Positions 32,922 to 41,667 of a DNA stretch of 64,000 nt are shown piece by piece. Under the pieces are notes generated by a model that was not told the origin of the DNA, made no database searches, and was given only the letters and a program-made list of their open reading frames with translations. A program made the position numbers and the translations under genes. Numbering within the stretch: the first letter of the stretch is position 1; each line of letters begins with the position of its first letter. This stretch comes from Streptomyces flaveolus (GTDB lineage Bacteria > Actinomycetota > Actinomycetes > Streptomycetales > Streptomycetaceae): the NCBI RefSeq assembly GCF_014648815.1, contig NZ_BMRV01000013.1, positions 124,001 to 188,000 of the forward strand, read 5' to 3'.

Positions 32922-35269
32922 CGGGGCGCGTCGTGCTCAGCGTCGTCGCCCGGAGTCGCACCGCCGGTCGTGGCGACGACGGCGACCAGTTCCCGCACGG
33001 CCTCGGGCGACACCGGGCTCTGCGGGAACTCGGAGATCACGTCGAGCGGCATCCCGGCGAGGAACCGCCGCATCACCGGGTCGTCCATGGCGCTCGGCCC
33101 GGCCGTCTCCGCTCGCGCGCGGGCCCGTGCGAACCGCTCGGCCAGCAGCGGTCCGCCCACGGGATGCCCCAGCCACTCCGCGAGCGTGTTGCGGCCGGTC
33201 AGGCGCAGCCTCGAGGGATCGCCGTCGAGGGTGAGGTCGGCCGACAGCCGGATGTCCCGCGACGAGGCACCCGCCTCGATGCGGTGGACACCGCCCTCGA
33301 CCCGCCAGCCGCCCTCGCCTGCGCTGTAGTGGGCCAGGTCGGCGCGTGTCAGCTCCACCACCGCCTCCCGGCGCTCTCCGGGGGCCAGGAACACCGAGGC
33401 GAAGGCACGCAGTTCCCTCCGCGGGCGGGCGACCTCGGAGCCGGCCGGTCCGGCGCTGTAGAACTGGACCACCTCGCGGCCCGCACGGTCACCGGTGTTG
33501 GTGACGGTCACCGCGACGGTGAAGGCCGTGCCGTCCTCGCTCCGGTCCACGCGCAGGCCGGAGTAGGCGAACGTGGTGTAGGACAGCCCGTGGCCGAACG
33601 GGAAGGCGACCTCGCGGCGAGCCGCGTCGTAGCCGCGGTACCCGACGAACACACCCTCGCCGTAGCGGACCCGGCCCTCCTCGCCGGGGAAGGACAGGTG
33701 GCTGGGACTGTCCTCCAGGCGCAGCGGGATCGTCTCGGCCAGCTTGCCCGAGGGGTTGACCGCGCCGAACAGCACCCGGGCCAGGGCGCCGCCGCCCGCC
33801 TGGCCGAGCAGCCAGCCCTCCACCACGGCGGGGACGGTCTCGTGCCAGGGCGAGGTGCGCACGGCGCCGCCGTTGGACAGCACCACGCACACCCGGTCGT
33901 TGACGGCGCGTACGCGCTCCAGCAGGCGCAACTGGTCGGCGGGCAGGTCGATATGGGTGCGGTCGAAGCCCTCCGACTCGTCCTGCGCGGCGAGGCCGAG
34001 GAAGAGGACGACGGTGTCGCTTCCGGCGGCGAGCCGCACCGCTTCGTCCTCGTCCGCCGCCGGACCGGTGCCCTCGGCCCCGGCGAGGGCGTAGCCCGGG
34101 GCGAACTCCACGCGGGCGCCGTCGGCGAGGCGCCGCAGGCACTCCAGCGGTGTGTCGAGGCGGGTGGGTGTCACCTGGGAGCTGCCCGCGCCCTGGTAAC
34201 GGGGGGTGCGGGCCAGTTCGCCGATGACGGCTACGGTGCCGGAGGCCGGGTCGAGGGGCAGCGTTCCGGCGTCGTTCTTCAGGAGCACGACACACCGGTC
34301 GGCTGCCTCGCCTGCCAGGCGGTGGTGCTCCTCGGAGGAGAACGCGGCGCCGGGCCGGGCGCCTTGCGTCGCGCGCCGGGCGAAACGGGCGAGGCGTTCG
34401 ACCGCGGTGTCGAGGACCGACTCGTCGAGGTCGCCGCGGTTCACGGCGGAGACGACCTCGCGGTCGGTGCGGCCGCCCGTGCCGGGCATCTGGAGGTCGA
34501 GACCGGCTCGCAGCGCGGGCACCCGGTCGCGGACCGCGCCCCAGTCGGACATGACGATGCCGTCGAAGCCCCATTCGGTGCGCAGGATGTCGGTGAGCAG
34601 CCGCGTGTTCTGCGACAGCGGGACGCCGTTGAGCGCGTTGTAGGAGGCCATGACGGACCAGGGGCGGTCGCGGCGGACGATGCGTTCGAAGGCGCGCAGG
34701 TAGATCTCGCGCAGCGGACGCTCGTCGACGTCGGCGCTGACGCGCATGCGGTCGGTCTCCTGGTTGTTGGCGGCGTAGTGCTTGAGTGCCGCGCCGACGC
34801 CCGCCTCCTGCAGTCCGCGGACCATCGCGCCGCCCAGCTCCGCCGTGAGCAGGGGGTCCTCCGAGAAGTACTCGAAGTTGCGCCCGCACAGGGGCGACCG
34901 CTTGATGTTGATGCCGGGTCCGAGCACCACGTGCACGCCGTGGGCCGACGCCTCCGCGGCGATCGCGCCGGCGACGCGGCGGGTGACGTCCGGGTCCCAG
35001 CAGCTGCCCAGGGCCACGGCGGGCGGGAAGCAGGTGGCCGGGGCGGCGCTGTGCAGGTCGAGCTGGCCGCCGTCACCGCTCTCCTTCGGCAGCCGCAGAC
35101 CGTGCGGGCCGTCGGACAGGGTGACGGCGGGAAGGCCGGCCGCGGAGAGGTCCGTCGTGACGAAGTCGCCCGCGCCGCTGGTCAGCGAAGCCTTGTCGGC
35201 AAGCGTGAGGGACGGCGTCGACGGGCCGGGCGGGGTCGTCCGCGCACCTGTCGGGGGCTGCTGGGTCAT
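32918..35269 (-). CDS. GH3 beta-glucosidase with fibronectin III-like C-terminus
   Basis: A 783-residue GH3 enzyme. The N-terminal barrel has TLSDGPHGLRLP, KHYAANNQE and the nucleophile Asp in GIVMSDWGAV. The second domain carries GLAAQDESEGFDR, which includes the likely acid/base Glu. A PA14-less FnIII-like domain closes the protein (TVAVTVTNTGDRAGREVVQF). There is no signal peptide, so it acts on imported beta-glucosides. Two TetR-type operators (35341-35365, 35445-35469) lie upstream, divergent from an SGNH esterase gene. Confidence 0.93.
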   Translation of the reverse strand: MTQQPPTGARTTPPGPSTPSLTLADKASLTSGAGDFVTTDLSAAGLPAVTLSDGPHGLRLPKESGDGGQLDLHSAAPATCFPPAVALGSCWDPDVTRRVAGAIAAEASAHGVHVVLGPGINIKRSPLCGRNFEYFSEDPLLTAELGGAMVRGLQEAGVGAALKHYAANNQETDRMRVSADVDERPLREIYLRAFERIVRRDRPWSVMASYNALNGVPLSQNTRLLTDILRTEWGFDGIVMSDWGAVRDRVPALRAGLDLQMPGTGGRTDREVVSAVNRGDLDESVLDTAVERLARFARRATQGARPGAAFSSEEHHRLAGEAADRCVVLLKNDAGTLPLDPASGTVAVIGELARTPRYQGAGSSQVTPTRLDTPLECLRRLADGARVEFAPGYALAGAEGTGPAADEDEAVRLAAGSDTVVLFLGLAAQDESEGFDRTHIDLPADQLRLLERVRAVNDRVCVVLSNGGAVRTSPWHETVPAVVEGWLLGQAGGGALARVLFGAVNPSGKLAETIPLRLEDSPSHLSFPGEEGRVRYGEGVFVGYRGYDAARREVAFPFGHGLSYTTFAYSGLRVDRSEDGTAFTVAVTVTNTGDRAGREVVQFYSAGPAGSEVARPRRELRAFASVFLAPGERREAVVELTRADLAHYSAGEGGWRVEGGVHRIEAGASSRDIRLSADLTLDGDPSRLRLTGRNTLAEWLGHPVGGPLLAERFARARARAETAGPSAMDDPVMRRFLAGMPLDVISEFPQSPVSPEAVRELVAVVATTGGATPGDDAEHDAPR

Positions 35270-35340
35270 ACGCGCACCTCTTCGGTTCCGGTGAGGCAGG
35301 TGAGTTGGGGGTGGAGGGGAGTACGGGCGGGTGAAAGTGC

Positions 35341-35365
35341 AAAAACCATAAGGTGTTCGGTTTTT
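35341..35365. promoter_or_regulatory. TetR-type operator (site 2), perfect 7-bp arms
   Basis: AAAAACC (35341-35347) and GGTTTTT (35359-35365) are exact reverse complements 11 bp apart. The site lies ~70 bp upstream of the GH3 start codon. Confidence 0.65.
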
Positions 35366-35444
35366 ACCGTCAAGGGTTCTCTACTCGCCGGTAGCCGGGG
35401 CGGCCGACGGCGTCCGGCCTTGTCCGCACGCCCTATTGACGACC

Positions 35445-35469
35445 AGAAACCGTTCACCGTACGGTTTTC
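35445..35469. promoter_or_regulatory. TetR-type operator (site 3)
   Basis: The core AAACC (35447-35451), 11 bp, GGTTT (35463-35467) repeats the layout of sites 1 and 2; the inner dyad AAACCGT/ACGGTTT is perfect. It lies ~33 bp before the SGNH start codon, and a TTGACG box just upstream could be its -35. Confidence 0.65.
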
Positions 35470-35501
35470 GCATCTCCCCACCGACGAATCGAGGAACCGC
35501 C

Positions 35502-36431
35502 ATGTCTCGGTCCAGCCAGCCGGCCGGTGCGCCACCCGGAAGAAGCGCGACGCGACGCACGGCACGGCGCGCGGCCACCGTCGTCGCGGCCGTCGCCGTC
35601 CTGATCGGCGCCAGCACGGCCGCCTCCGCGACCCCGGCGCCGGCGCCCGCGGCCGGGCGGAGCGCCGCGGAGGTGCACTACGTCGCGCTCGGCGACTCCT
35701 TCAGCTCCGGACTCGGCATCCCCGAACAGACCGACCCGGTCTGCGGGCGCTCCTCGGCCGACTACCCCACGCTGGTGGCCCAGGCGCTGGGGGCCGCCAC
35801 GTTCACCGACGTGACCTGTGCGGGCGCCGAGACCCGTCACATGACGGCGCCTCAGGACACGGTGCCACCGCAGCTCGACGCCCTGCGTCCCGACACCACC
35901 CTGGTGACGCTGGGCATCGGCGGCAACGACCTCGACCTGACCGGCGTCATCACACGCTGCGTGCTCCTGGGGTACCTCGCCCCGTACGGGGCGCCGTGCA
36001 AGGGGAGTTACACGCTGTTCGGAACCGACGAGATCGGATCCCGCATCGAAGCCACGGCACCGCGCGTCGGGGCCGTCCTCGACGAGATCCACGCCCGCTC
36101 CCCGCACGCCCGGGTGCTGGTGGTCGGATATCCGGCGATCTTCCCCGACGACGGCACGGCCTGCCGGGAGACGGTCGCGCTCGCCGCGGGGGACTTCCCC
36201 TGGCTCCGGGACAAGGCGAAGCAGCTCAACACCACGCTCGCACGCCAGGCCGTCCTGGACGGCGCCTCCTATGTCGACGCCTACGGCCCCTCCGTCGGAC
36301 ACGACGTGTGCCGGCCGGCGGGCATACGCTGGATCGAACCCGAGGACACCGCCGCGGCAGCCGGGTTCCACCCCAACGCCGCCGGGCACCGGAGTACGGC
36401 CGATGCGGTGCTCGCCGCACTCACCCGCTGA
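35502..36431 (+). CDS. Secreted SGNH/GDSL lipase-esterase
   Basis: A 309-residue secreted hydrolase. A basic, alanine-rich signal peptide ends near SATPAPA (residue ~46). Block I is VALGDSFSSGLG (catalytic Ser), block III is GIGGNDLD and block V is AGFHPNAAGH (catalytic Asp/His region). Several Cys pairs suggest disulfides, as in Streptomyces SGNH esterases. ATG at 35502 has CGAGGA upstream. It is divergent from GH3 with shared operators, so it may deacylate extracellular glycans or lipids whose sugars are used inside. Confidence 0.92.
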   Translation: MSRSSQPAGAPPGRSATRRTARRAATVVAAVAVLIGASTAASATPAPAPAAGRSAAEVHYVALGDSFSSGLGIPEQTDPVCGRSSADYPTLVAQALGAATFTDVTCAGAETRHMTAPQDTVPPQLDALRPDTTLVTLGIGGNDLDLTGVITRCVLLGYLAPYGAPCKGSYTLFGTDEIGSRIEATAPRVGAVLDEIHARSPHARVLVVGYPAIFPDDGTACRETVALAAGDFPWLRDKAKQLNTTLARQAVLDGASYVDAYGPSVGHDVCRPAGIRWIEPEDTAAAAGFHPNAAGHRSTADAVLAALTR

Positions 36432-37080
36432 CGCCCGCCCCCCGCACACCGCCGTCCGGATCGAGACCCAGCCGGACCAGGTAGTCCCGCACCAGGCCCT
36501 CCATCGCCACGGCTTCCGGCTCCAGCAGCCACTGCGTCTGGAGTCCGTCCATCAGTGCCAGCAACTGCTGTGCGACGACCGCCGGTTCCACGGCGGGCGG
36601 CGGGTCGGCCGCCGCCCGCAGCGCCTCGACGAGCACGGTCAGCTCCTCCCGCAGGATGCGGTACCGCTCCTTGAAGTAGTGGTGGGCGGGGTGCCCCGGG
36701 TCGGTGGCCTCGGCCGACAGCTTGGTGTAGAGCGCGACCAGGCCCGGGGTCGCGCTGTTGCGGGCGACCAGCCCGACCAGCATCCGCAGCCGCTCGGCCG
36801 GAACCGGCTCGGGCACACCCGGATGCGCGATGCCGGGGAAAACCGACTGGGCGTCCGTCCGGTCCCGGTGGCCCAGCACCGCGGTCAGCAGGGCCTCCTT
36901 GCCGGCGAAGTGGTGCAGCACCCCGGCGTGGGTCAGCCCCGCGTGCGCGGCGATGTCCCGCAGCGACACGGCGTTGAAGCCGGCGCGGGAGAACAACTCG
37001 GTCGCGGAGTCCAGAATGCGGGCCCGCGTCCGCTCGCCCTTGGAGAGGCGACGCGGGGCGTCCTCGGGTCGTGCGCTCAC
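36421..37080 (-). CDS. TetR family regulator of the adjacent peptide-type importer
   Basis: A 219-residue regulator from a GTG at 37080 with GGAGA nine bases upstream. The HTH is VSLRDIAAHAGLTHAGVLHH. Its end overlaps the convergent SGNH gene by 11 bp. It is divergent from a family 5 ABC importer operon and the spacer holds a TetR-type near-palindrome at 37189-37203. Repression of the importer, released by the transported ligand, is the simplest reading. Confidence 0.92.
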   Translation of the reverse strand: MSARPEDAPRRLSKGERTRARILDSATELFSRAGFNAVSLRDIAAHAGLTHAGVLHHFAGKEALLTAVLGHRDRTDAQSVFPGIAHPGVPEPVPAERLRMLVGLVARNSATPGLVALYTKLSAEATDPGHPAHHYFKERYRILREELTVLVEALRAAADPPPAVEPAVVAQQLLALMDGLQTQWLLEPEAVAMEGLVRDYLVRLGLDPDGGVRGAGVSG

Positions 37081-37188
37081 TGCGGCGGTCTCCTGCCGTC
37101 GTCACCGGTGGACCGCGGGGCGGCACCGTCACGGCCCCGCGTGGATCCCCGGAAATTACCAGCCCGCCGGCCTCACCACGAGAAAAAC

Positions 37189-37203
37189 CTACCAAGTGGT
37201 TAG
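37189..37203. promoter_or_regulatory. TetR-type near-palindrome upstream of the ABC operon
   Basis: CTACCAAGTGGTTAG is an imperfect 15-bp palindrome (CTAMCMA arms) of the common TetR type. It lies between the TetR gene and the solute-binding protein gene, about 75 bp before the latter's start. Confidence 0.5.
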
Positions 37204-37275
37204 TTCTGCGGTTAAGCTCACCGCCCATCTCGTCCGGGACGACCCACCCCCGGCCCTCCACACGGAGTGAACCTC

Positions 37276-38805
37276 ATGACCACAACCACCCGAACCGGGG
37301 CCGTGGCCGCCTGCGTCGCGGCATCGCTCGCCCTCGCGGGATGCACCGACTCCGGCACCGCCGCGACCGGCTCGTCGGCACTGAACATCGCGACCATGAC
37401 GTTTCCGCAGAGCCTCGACCCCGCCCAGGCGGTCGGCAGCGCCCTGCCGTTCTTCCAGGCCACCTACGACACCCTCGTCAAGCGTGAGCCCGACGGCGAG
37501 TTCCGCCCCATGCTGGCCACCGCGTGGAAGTACAACGGCGATCGCACCGAACTCGCCCTCACCCTGCGCAAGGACGTGAAGTTCGCGGACGGCACCCCCT
37601 TCGACGCGGCGGCGGTGAAGGCGAACATGGAACGCTTCGCCAAGGGCGGCGGCGCCGACGCCAAGTGGCTCAAGGACCTGGAATCGGTCGAGGTCGCGGA
37701 CGCCTCGCACGCGACGCTGAAGCTGAAGCAGCCCAACCCCGCGATGATCTTCTACCTGAGCGACGCGGCCGGCCTGATGGCCAACCCGGCCGCCTTCGCC
37801 AAGGGCGACGCCCTCAAGACGACCCCCGACGGCACCGGTCCCTACCGCCTCGACAAGGCGAAGACGACGGTCGGCACCAAATGGGTCTACCGGCGCAACC
37901 CCGACTACTGGGGCGATCACCTCCCCTACGAGACACTGACGATGAGCTTCTTCGACAACGAGACGGCCATCGTCAACGGCCTGAAGACCGGTCAGGTGAA
38001 CGCCGCCCTCCTGCAGAGCGCCGACCAGCAGATCAGCATCGAGTCCGATCCCCGCATGAAGACGACGAAGCAGGAGTTCGACTTCCAGGGGCTGCTGCTC
38101 TTCGACCGGGGCGGGAAGCTGACCCCGGCGCTGAAGGACCCCCGCGTCCGCCAGGCACTCAACCTCGCCATCAACCGGAAGACGATGCTCGAGGCCATCC
38201 GCCAGAACCGCGGCGAGGTCACCTCCCAGGTCTTCGGCCCCGACACGCACGGGTACGACGAGAAGCTGGACACCTACTACGCCCACGACCCGGCCGAGGC
38301 CAAGGAGCTGCTGCGGGCGGCCGGTCACGCCGACGGTTTCACGCTCGAGCTCCCCCGTATCGCCGCCATCGTCAACGACGCGCTCGCCGCCTCGTTGGCC
38401 GGCGACTTCGATGCCGTCGGTGTGAAGCTGGTCTGGGACGACCTCGACGGTGCCTCGGCCGTGCAGAAGGTGTTCACCGACCGCGCGTACTCCGGAATGG
38501 TGATGAACATGGGCCAGTCCTCGTCGGACTGGGTCGTGGTCGACGAACTGGTCAACCCGGGCGCCTTCAACATGTTCGGCACCACCGACGCCACCGTGCG
38601 GGAACTGCTCCCGCGGATCCAGTCCGGAACGGCCGAGCAAGCCGGAACGGCGGTGCGGGAGCTGGGCGAGCACCTGGTGAAGGAAGCCTGGTTCGTGCCC
38701 TTCTACCGGATGAGCTACCTGCACGTCTCGGACGGATCGGTGACCATCCGCCCGCAGTCCGGCATGGCCGTCCCGTCGATCTACAACTACTCCCCCGCCA
38801 AGTGA
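37276..38805 (+). CDS. ABC importer substrate-binding lipoprotein, family 5 (peptide/nickel type)
   Basis: A 509-residue binding protein. The lipobox LALAGC at residues ~17-22 anchors it outside the membrane. FPQSLDPAQAVGSALPFFQA, LRKDVKFADGTPFDAAAVKA and VRQALNLAINRKTML are the family 5 (OppA/DppA/NikA) landmarks. The ATG at 37276 has GGAG eight bases upstream; a GTG nine bases earlier is possible. The ligand could be an oligopeptide, nickel chelate or a glycoside. It heads a four-gene importer operon. Confidence 0.93.
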   Translation: MTTTTRTGAVAACVAASLALAGCTDSGTAATGSSALNIATMTFPQSLDPAQAVGSALPFFQATYDTLVKREPDGEFRPMLATAWKYNGDRTELALTLRKDVKFADGTPFDAAAVKANMERFAKGGGADAKWLKDLESVEVADASHATLKLKQPNPAMIFYLSDAAGLMANPAAFAKGDALKTTPDGTGPYRLDKAKTTVGTKWVYRRNPDYWGDHLPYETLTMSFFDNETAIVNGLKTGQVNAALLQSADQQISIESDPRMKTTKQEFDFQGLLLFDRGGKLTPALKDPRVRQALNLAINRKTMLEAIRQNRGEVTSQVFGPDTHGYDEKLDTYYAHDPAEAKELLRAAGHADGFTLELPRIAAIVNDALAASLAGDFDAVGVKLVWDDLDGASAVQKVFTDRAYSGMVMNMGQSSSDWVVVDELVNPGAFNMFGTTDATVRELLPRIQSGTAEQAGTAVRELGEHLVKEAWFVPFYRMSYLHVSDGSVTIRPQSGMAVPSIYNYSPAK

Positions 38806-38881
38806 CCCGGGAGTGCCCGGGGCGGTGCGGGCCGCCGACGCCCGGACCGCCCCTGGCGGCCCGTCACGGATACCGAGTGCC

Positions 38882-39823
38882 ATGCTGAACTTCATCGCCC
38901 GCCGGATCGCCTCCGGCGTCCTGCTCCTGGTCGTCATCTCCCTGCTCAGTTACGTGCTGCTGTCGATCCCCGGCACCGACGTCGGACGGCAGCTCCTCGG
39001 CCAAGGCGCCGACCAGGCCGCCGTCGACGCGAAGAACGCCGCCCTCGGCCTGGACCGGCCGGTGCTGCGGCAGTACGCCGACTGGCTGGTCCACGCCGTA
39101 CGCGGCGACCTCGGCACCTCGTGGTTCACCAGCGAGGACGTCACACAGGCGGTGCTGGGCCGGCTGCCGGTCACCCTCAGCCTGATGATCGGCGTCACGC
39201 TGGTCACCACGGTGGTCTCCTTCCTGCTCGGCGTCCTCGCGGGAGTGCGGCGCGGCGCCGTCGACCGCTTCGTCCAGGTGCTGGGCGTCGTGGGCTACGC
39301 GCTGCCCGGTTTCCTGGTGACACTCGTCCTCGTGCTGGTCTTCGCGGTCCGGCTGAACTGGTTCCCGGCCATCGGCTACATCCCGTTCGCCGACTCCCCC
39401 GGCGGCTGGCTGTCCACGGTCACGCTGCCGGTGCTGTCCCTGTCGGTCGCCTCCGTGGCCGGCGTCTCCCAGCAGGTCCGCGGCGCGGTGATCGACGTCC
39501 TGCGCCAGGACTACATCCGTACGCTGCGCGCCCGCGGTCTGCCCGCCTCCCGGGTCGTGTTCCGGCACGTCCTGCGCAACGCCTCCGCGCCCGCGCTGTC
39601 GGTCCTCGGCATGCAGTTCGTGGGCCTGCTCGGCGGCGCGGTGGTCGTGGAGCAGATCTTCGGGCTGCCCGGCATCGGCAGCATGACCGTCACCTACACG
39701 ACCCGCGGCGACATCCCCGTGATCATGGCGTTGGTCATGCTCACCGTGGTCGGAGTCGTCCTGATCAACCTCCTGGTCGACATCATGATCGGCTGGCTCA
39801 ACCCCAAGGCGAGGGCCGCATGA
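38882..39823 (+). CDS. ABC importer permease, DppB-like
   Basis: A 313-residue permease with a basic start and about six helices. LGLDRPVLRQYADWL and GDLGTSW are characteristic of DppB/OppB N-terminal loops, and the EAA loop is in YIRTLRARGLPASRVVFRHV. EQIFGLPGIGSM near the end is also typical. It overlaps the next gene by four bases (ATGA). Confidence 0.93.
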   Translation: MLNFIARRIASGVLLLVVISLLSYVLLSIPGTDVGRQLLGQGADQAAVDAKNAALGLDRPVLRQYADWLVHAVRGDLGTSWFTSEDVTQAVLGRLPVTLSLMIGVTLVTTVVSFLLGVLAGVRRGAVDRFVQVLGVVGYALPGFLVTLVLVLVFAVRLNWFPAIGYIPFADSPGGWLSTVTLPVLSLSVASVAGVSQQVRGAVIDVLRQDYIRTLRARGLPASRVVFRHVLRNASAPALSVLGMQFVGLLGGAVVVEQIFGLPGIGSMTVTYTTRGDIPVIMALVMLTVVGVVLINLLVDIMIGWLNPKARAA

Positions 39824-41667
39824 GCGAGAACCTTCCGGCCGACGTACCCGCCCCTGTCGCGAGCCCTGCCGACAGCGCGGCGCGAGCCACGGGCTCCGGG
39901 GCCGCGCCCGGCCGCCGCGTGCTGCGGCGCCTGCTGCGCAACCCCCTCGGCGCCGGGTCCGCCGCCGTGCTCCTGCTGCTCGTCACCGCGATCCTCCTGG
40001 CACCCTGGCTCGCACCGCAGGATCCCTCGGCCGCCTCCCTCGGCCAGGCCTTCGCCGACCCAGGCGGGGGGCACCCGCTGGGCATGGACTCCGCGGGCCG
40101 GGACATCCTCTCCCGCATCCTGTACGGCGGGCGCAACACCCTCGGCGGAGCACTGATCGCCCTCGGCATCGCCCTCGCCCTCGGCGTGCCGGCCGGGCTG
40201 TACGCCGGCTACCGCGGCGGCCGGTTCGACTCCGCCGCCAACTGGACGGTCGACCTCGTCATGGCGCTGCCCGCGATGGTGGTGCTCCTCGCCTCCCGCG
40301 CCATTCTCGGCCCCCGTGTGTGGGCGCTGATGGTCGTGCTGGGCGTGCTCGCCGCACCGAGCTTCTACCGCCTGGTGCGGGGCATCGTCGCGAGCGTGCG
40401 CAAGGAGCTGTACATCGACGCCGCGAAGGTCTCCGGCCTGTCCGACGCCCGCATCGTGGCCCGGCACGTCCTGATCGTCGTGCGCGGACCGGTCATCATC
40501 CAGGTGGCGCTCGTCGCCGGCGTCGCGATCGGCCTGCAGGCGGGCCTGGAGTTCCTCGGCATCGGCAGCGGGTCCACGGCGACCTGGGGCGCGATGCTCA
40601 ACGAGGCGTTCCAGAACATCCAGCGGGCGCCCCTGCTGATGCTGTGGCCGGGCCTCGCCCTCGGGCTGACCAACGGCGCCCTCGTCCTGTTCGCCTCGGC
40701 CCTGCGCGACGGCTTGGAGGACCGCGCCGGCCGGCCGGCCCCCGCCCGCCCGCGGGCCGCGCGCCGCCGTACCGAGCCGGTACCCGCCGACAAGGACCGG
40801 GCGGTCACCGGGGGTACGTCGGACGGGCGGGCCGAACTGCTGTCCGTGCGCGGGCTGACCGTGTCCTACGCGCAGCCGGACGGCACCGATAGGGACGTCG
40901 TGCACGGCGTCGACCTCGATGTGCGCGCCGGGGAGATCGTCGGCCTCGTCGGGGAGTCCGGCTCCGGCAAGACGCAGACCGCCTTCGCCGTCCTCGGGCT
41001 CCTGCCCGACGGCGGACGGATCGGCGGCGGCAGCGTCCTGGTCGGCGGACGGGAGGTGACCGGGCTGCGCGAACGCGAGCAGCGCGCGCTGCGGGGCCGC
41101 ACCGTCGCCTACGTCCCGCAGGAGCCGATGAGCAATCTCGACCCCGCGTTCACCATCGGCAGCCAGTTGGTGGAGCCCATGCGCCACACCCTCGGCCTCT
41201 CCCGGCGGGAGGCGGCCCGGCGCGCCGTCGAGCTGCTGCGCCTGGTGGAGATCCCGCAGCCCGAACGCACGCTGCGGCTGTACCCGCACCAGATCTCCGG
41301 CGGCATGGCCCAACGGGTCCTCATCGCCGGCGCGATGTCCTGCGATCCCGAACTCCTCATCGCCGACGAACCCACCACGGCACTCGACGTACGGGTCCAG
41401 GCGGAGGTCCTGGACCTGTTGCGCCGGCTGCAGCGGGACCGCGGGCTCGGCGTCCTCCTGGTCACCCACGACCTCGGGGTCGTCGCGGACCTGTGCGACC
41501 GCGTCGCCGTGATGAGCGGCGGCCGGATCGTGGAGACCGGCACCGTCGAACAGGTCCTGCACTCGCCCGAGGACCCCTACACCCGCACGCTGCTCGATGC
41601 CGTCCTCGACGAGGCTCCGGCACGTGGCCCCTGGCAGCCCCGAGAGGCGAGGAGCACCGCCGTATGA
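39820..41667 (+). CDS. Fused ABC permease and ATPase, DppC-DppD type
   Basis: A 615-residue fusion. Residues 1-~300 are a DppC-like permease (GMDSAGRDILSRILYGGRNT, LEFLGIGSGSTATWGAML). After a basic linker of ~35 residues an ATPase begins near ELLSVRGLTVSYAQ. It has Walker A LVGESGSGKTQTAF, signature HQISGGMAQRVLIAGAM, Walker B LLIADEPTTALD and H-loop LLVTHDLG. Such permease-ATPase fusions are known in Actinobacteria. Both ends overlap neighbours by four bases, so this is a real single frame, not an assembly join. Confidence 0.92.
   Translation: MSENLPADVPAPVASPADSAARATGSGAAPGRRVLRRLLRNPLGAGSAAVLLLLVTAILLAPWLAPQDPSAASLGQAFADPGGGHPLGMDSAGRDILSRILYGGRNTLGGALIALGIALALGVPAGLYAGYRGGRFDSAANWTVDLVMALPAMVVLLASRAILGPRVWALMVVLGVLAAPSFYRLVRGIVASVRKELYIDAAKVSGLSDARIVARHVLIVVRGPVIIQVALVAGVAIGLQAGLEFLGIGSGSTATWGAMLNEAFQNIQRAPLLMLWPGLALGLTNGALVLFASALRDGLEDRAGRPAPARPRAARRRTEPVPADKDRAVTGGTSDGRAELLSVRGLTVSYAQPDGTDRDVVHGVDLDVRAGEIVGLVGESGSGKTQTAFAVLGLLPDGGRIGGGSVLVGGREVTGLREREQRALRGRTVAYVPQEPMSNLDPAFTIGSQLVEPMRHTLGLSRREAARRAVELLRLVEIPQPERTLRLYPHQISGGMAQRVLIAGAMSCDPELLIADEPTTALDVRVQAEVLDLLRRLQRDRGLGVLLVTHDLGVVADLCDRVAVMSGGRIVETGTVEQVLHSPEDPYTRTLLDAVLDEAPARGPWQPREARSTAV

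Noticed and set aside
32933..36484. Very long plus-strand open frame opposite GH3
   Set aside because: It is antisense to the GH3 gene, lacks domain motifs and RBS, and its composition (Ala/Gly/Arg/Val runs) is the usual shadow of high-GC3 coding sequence.
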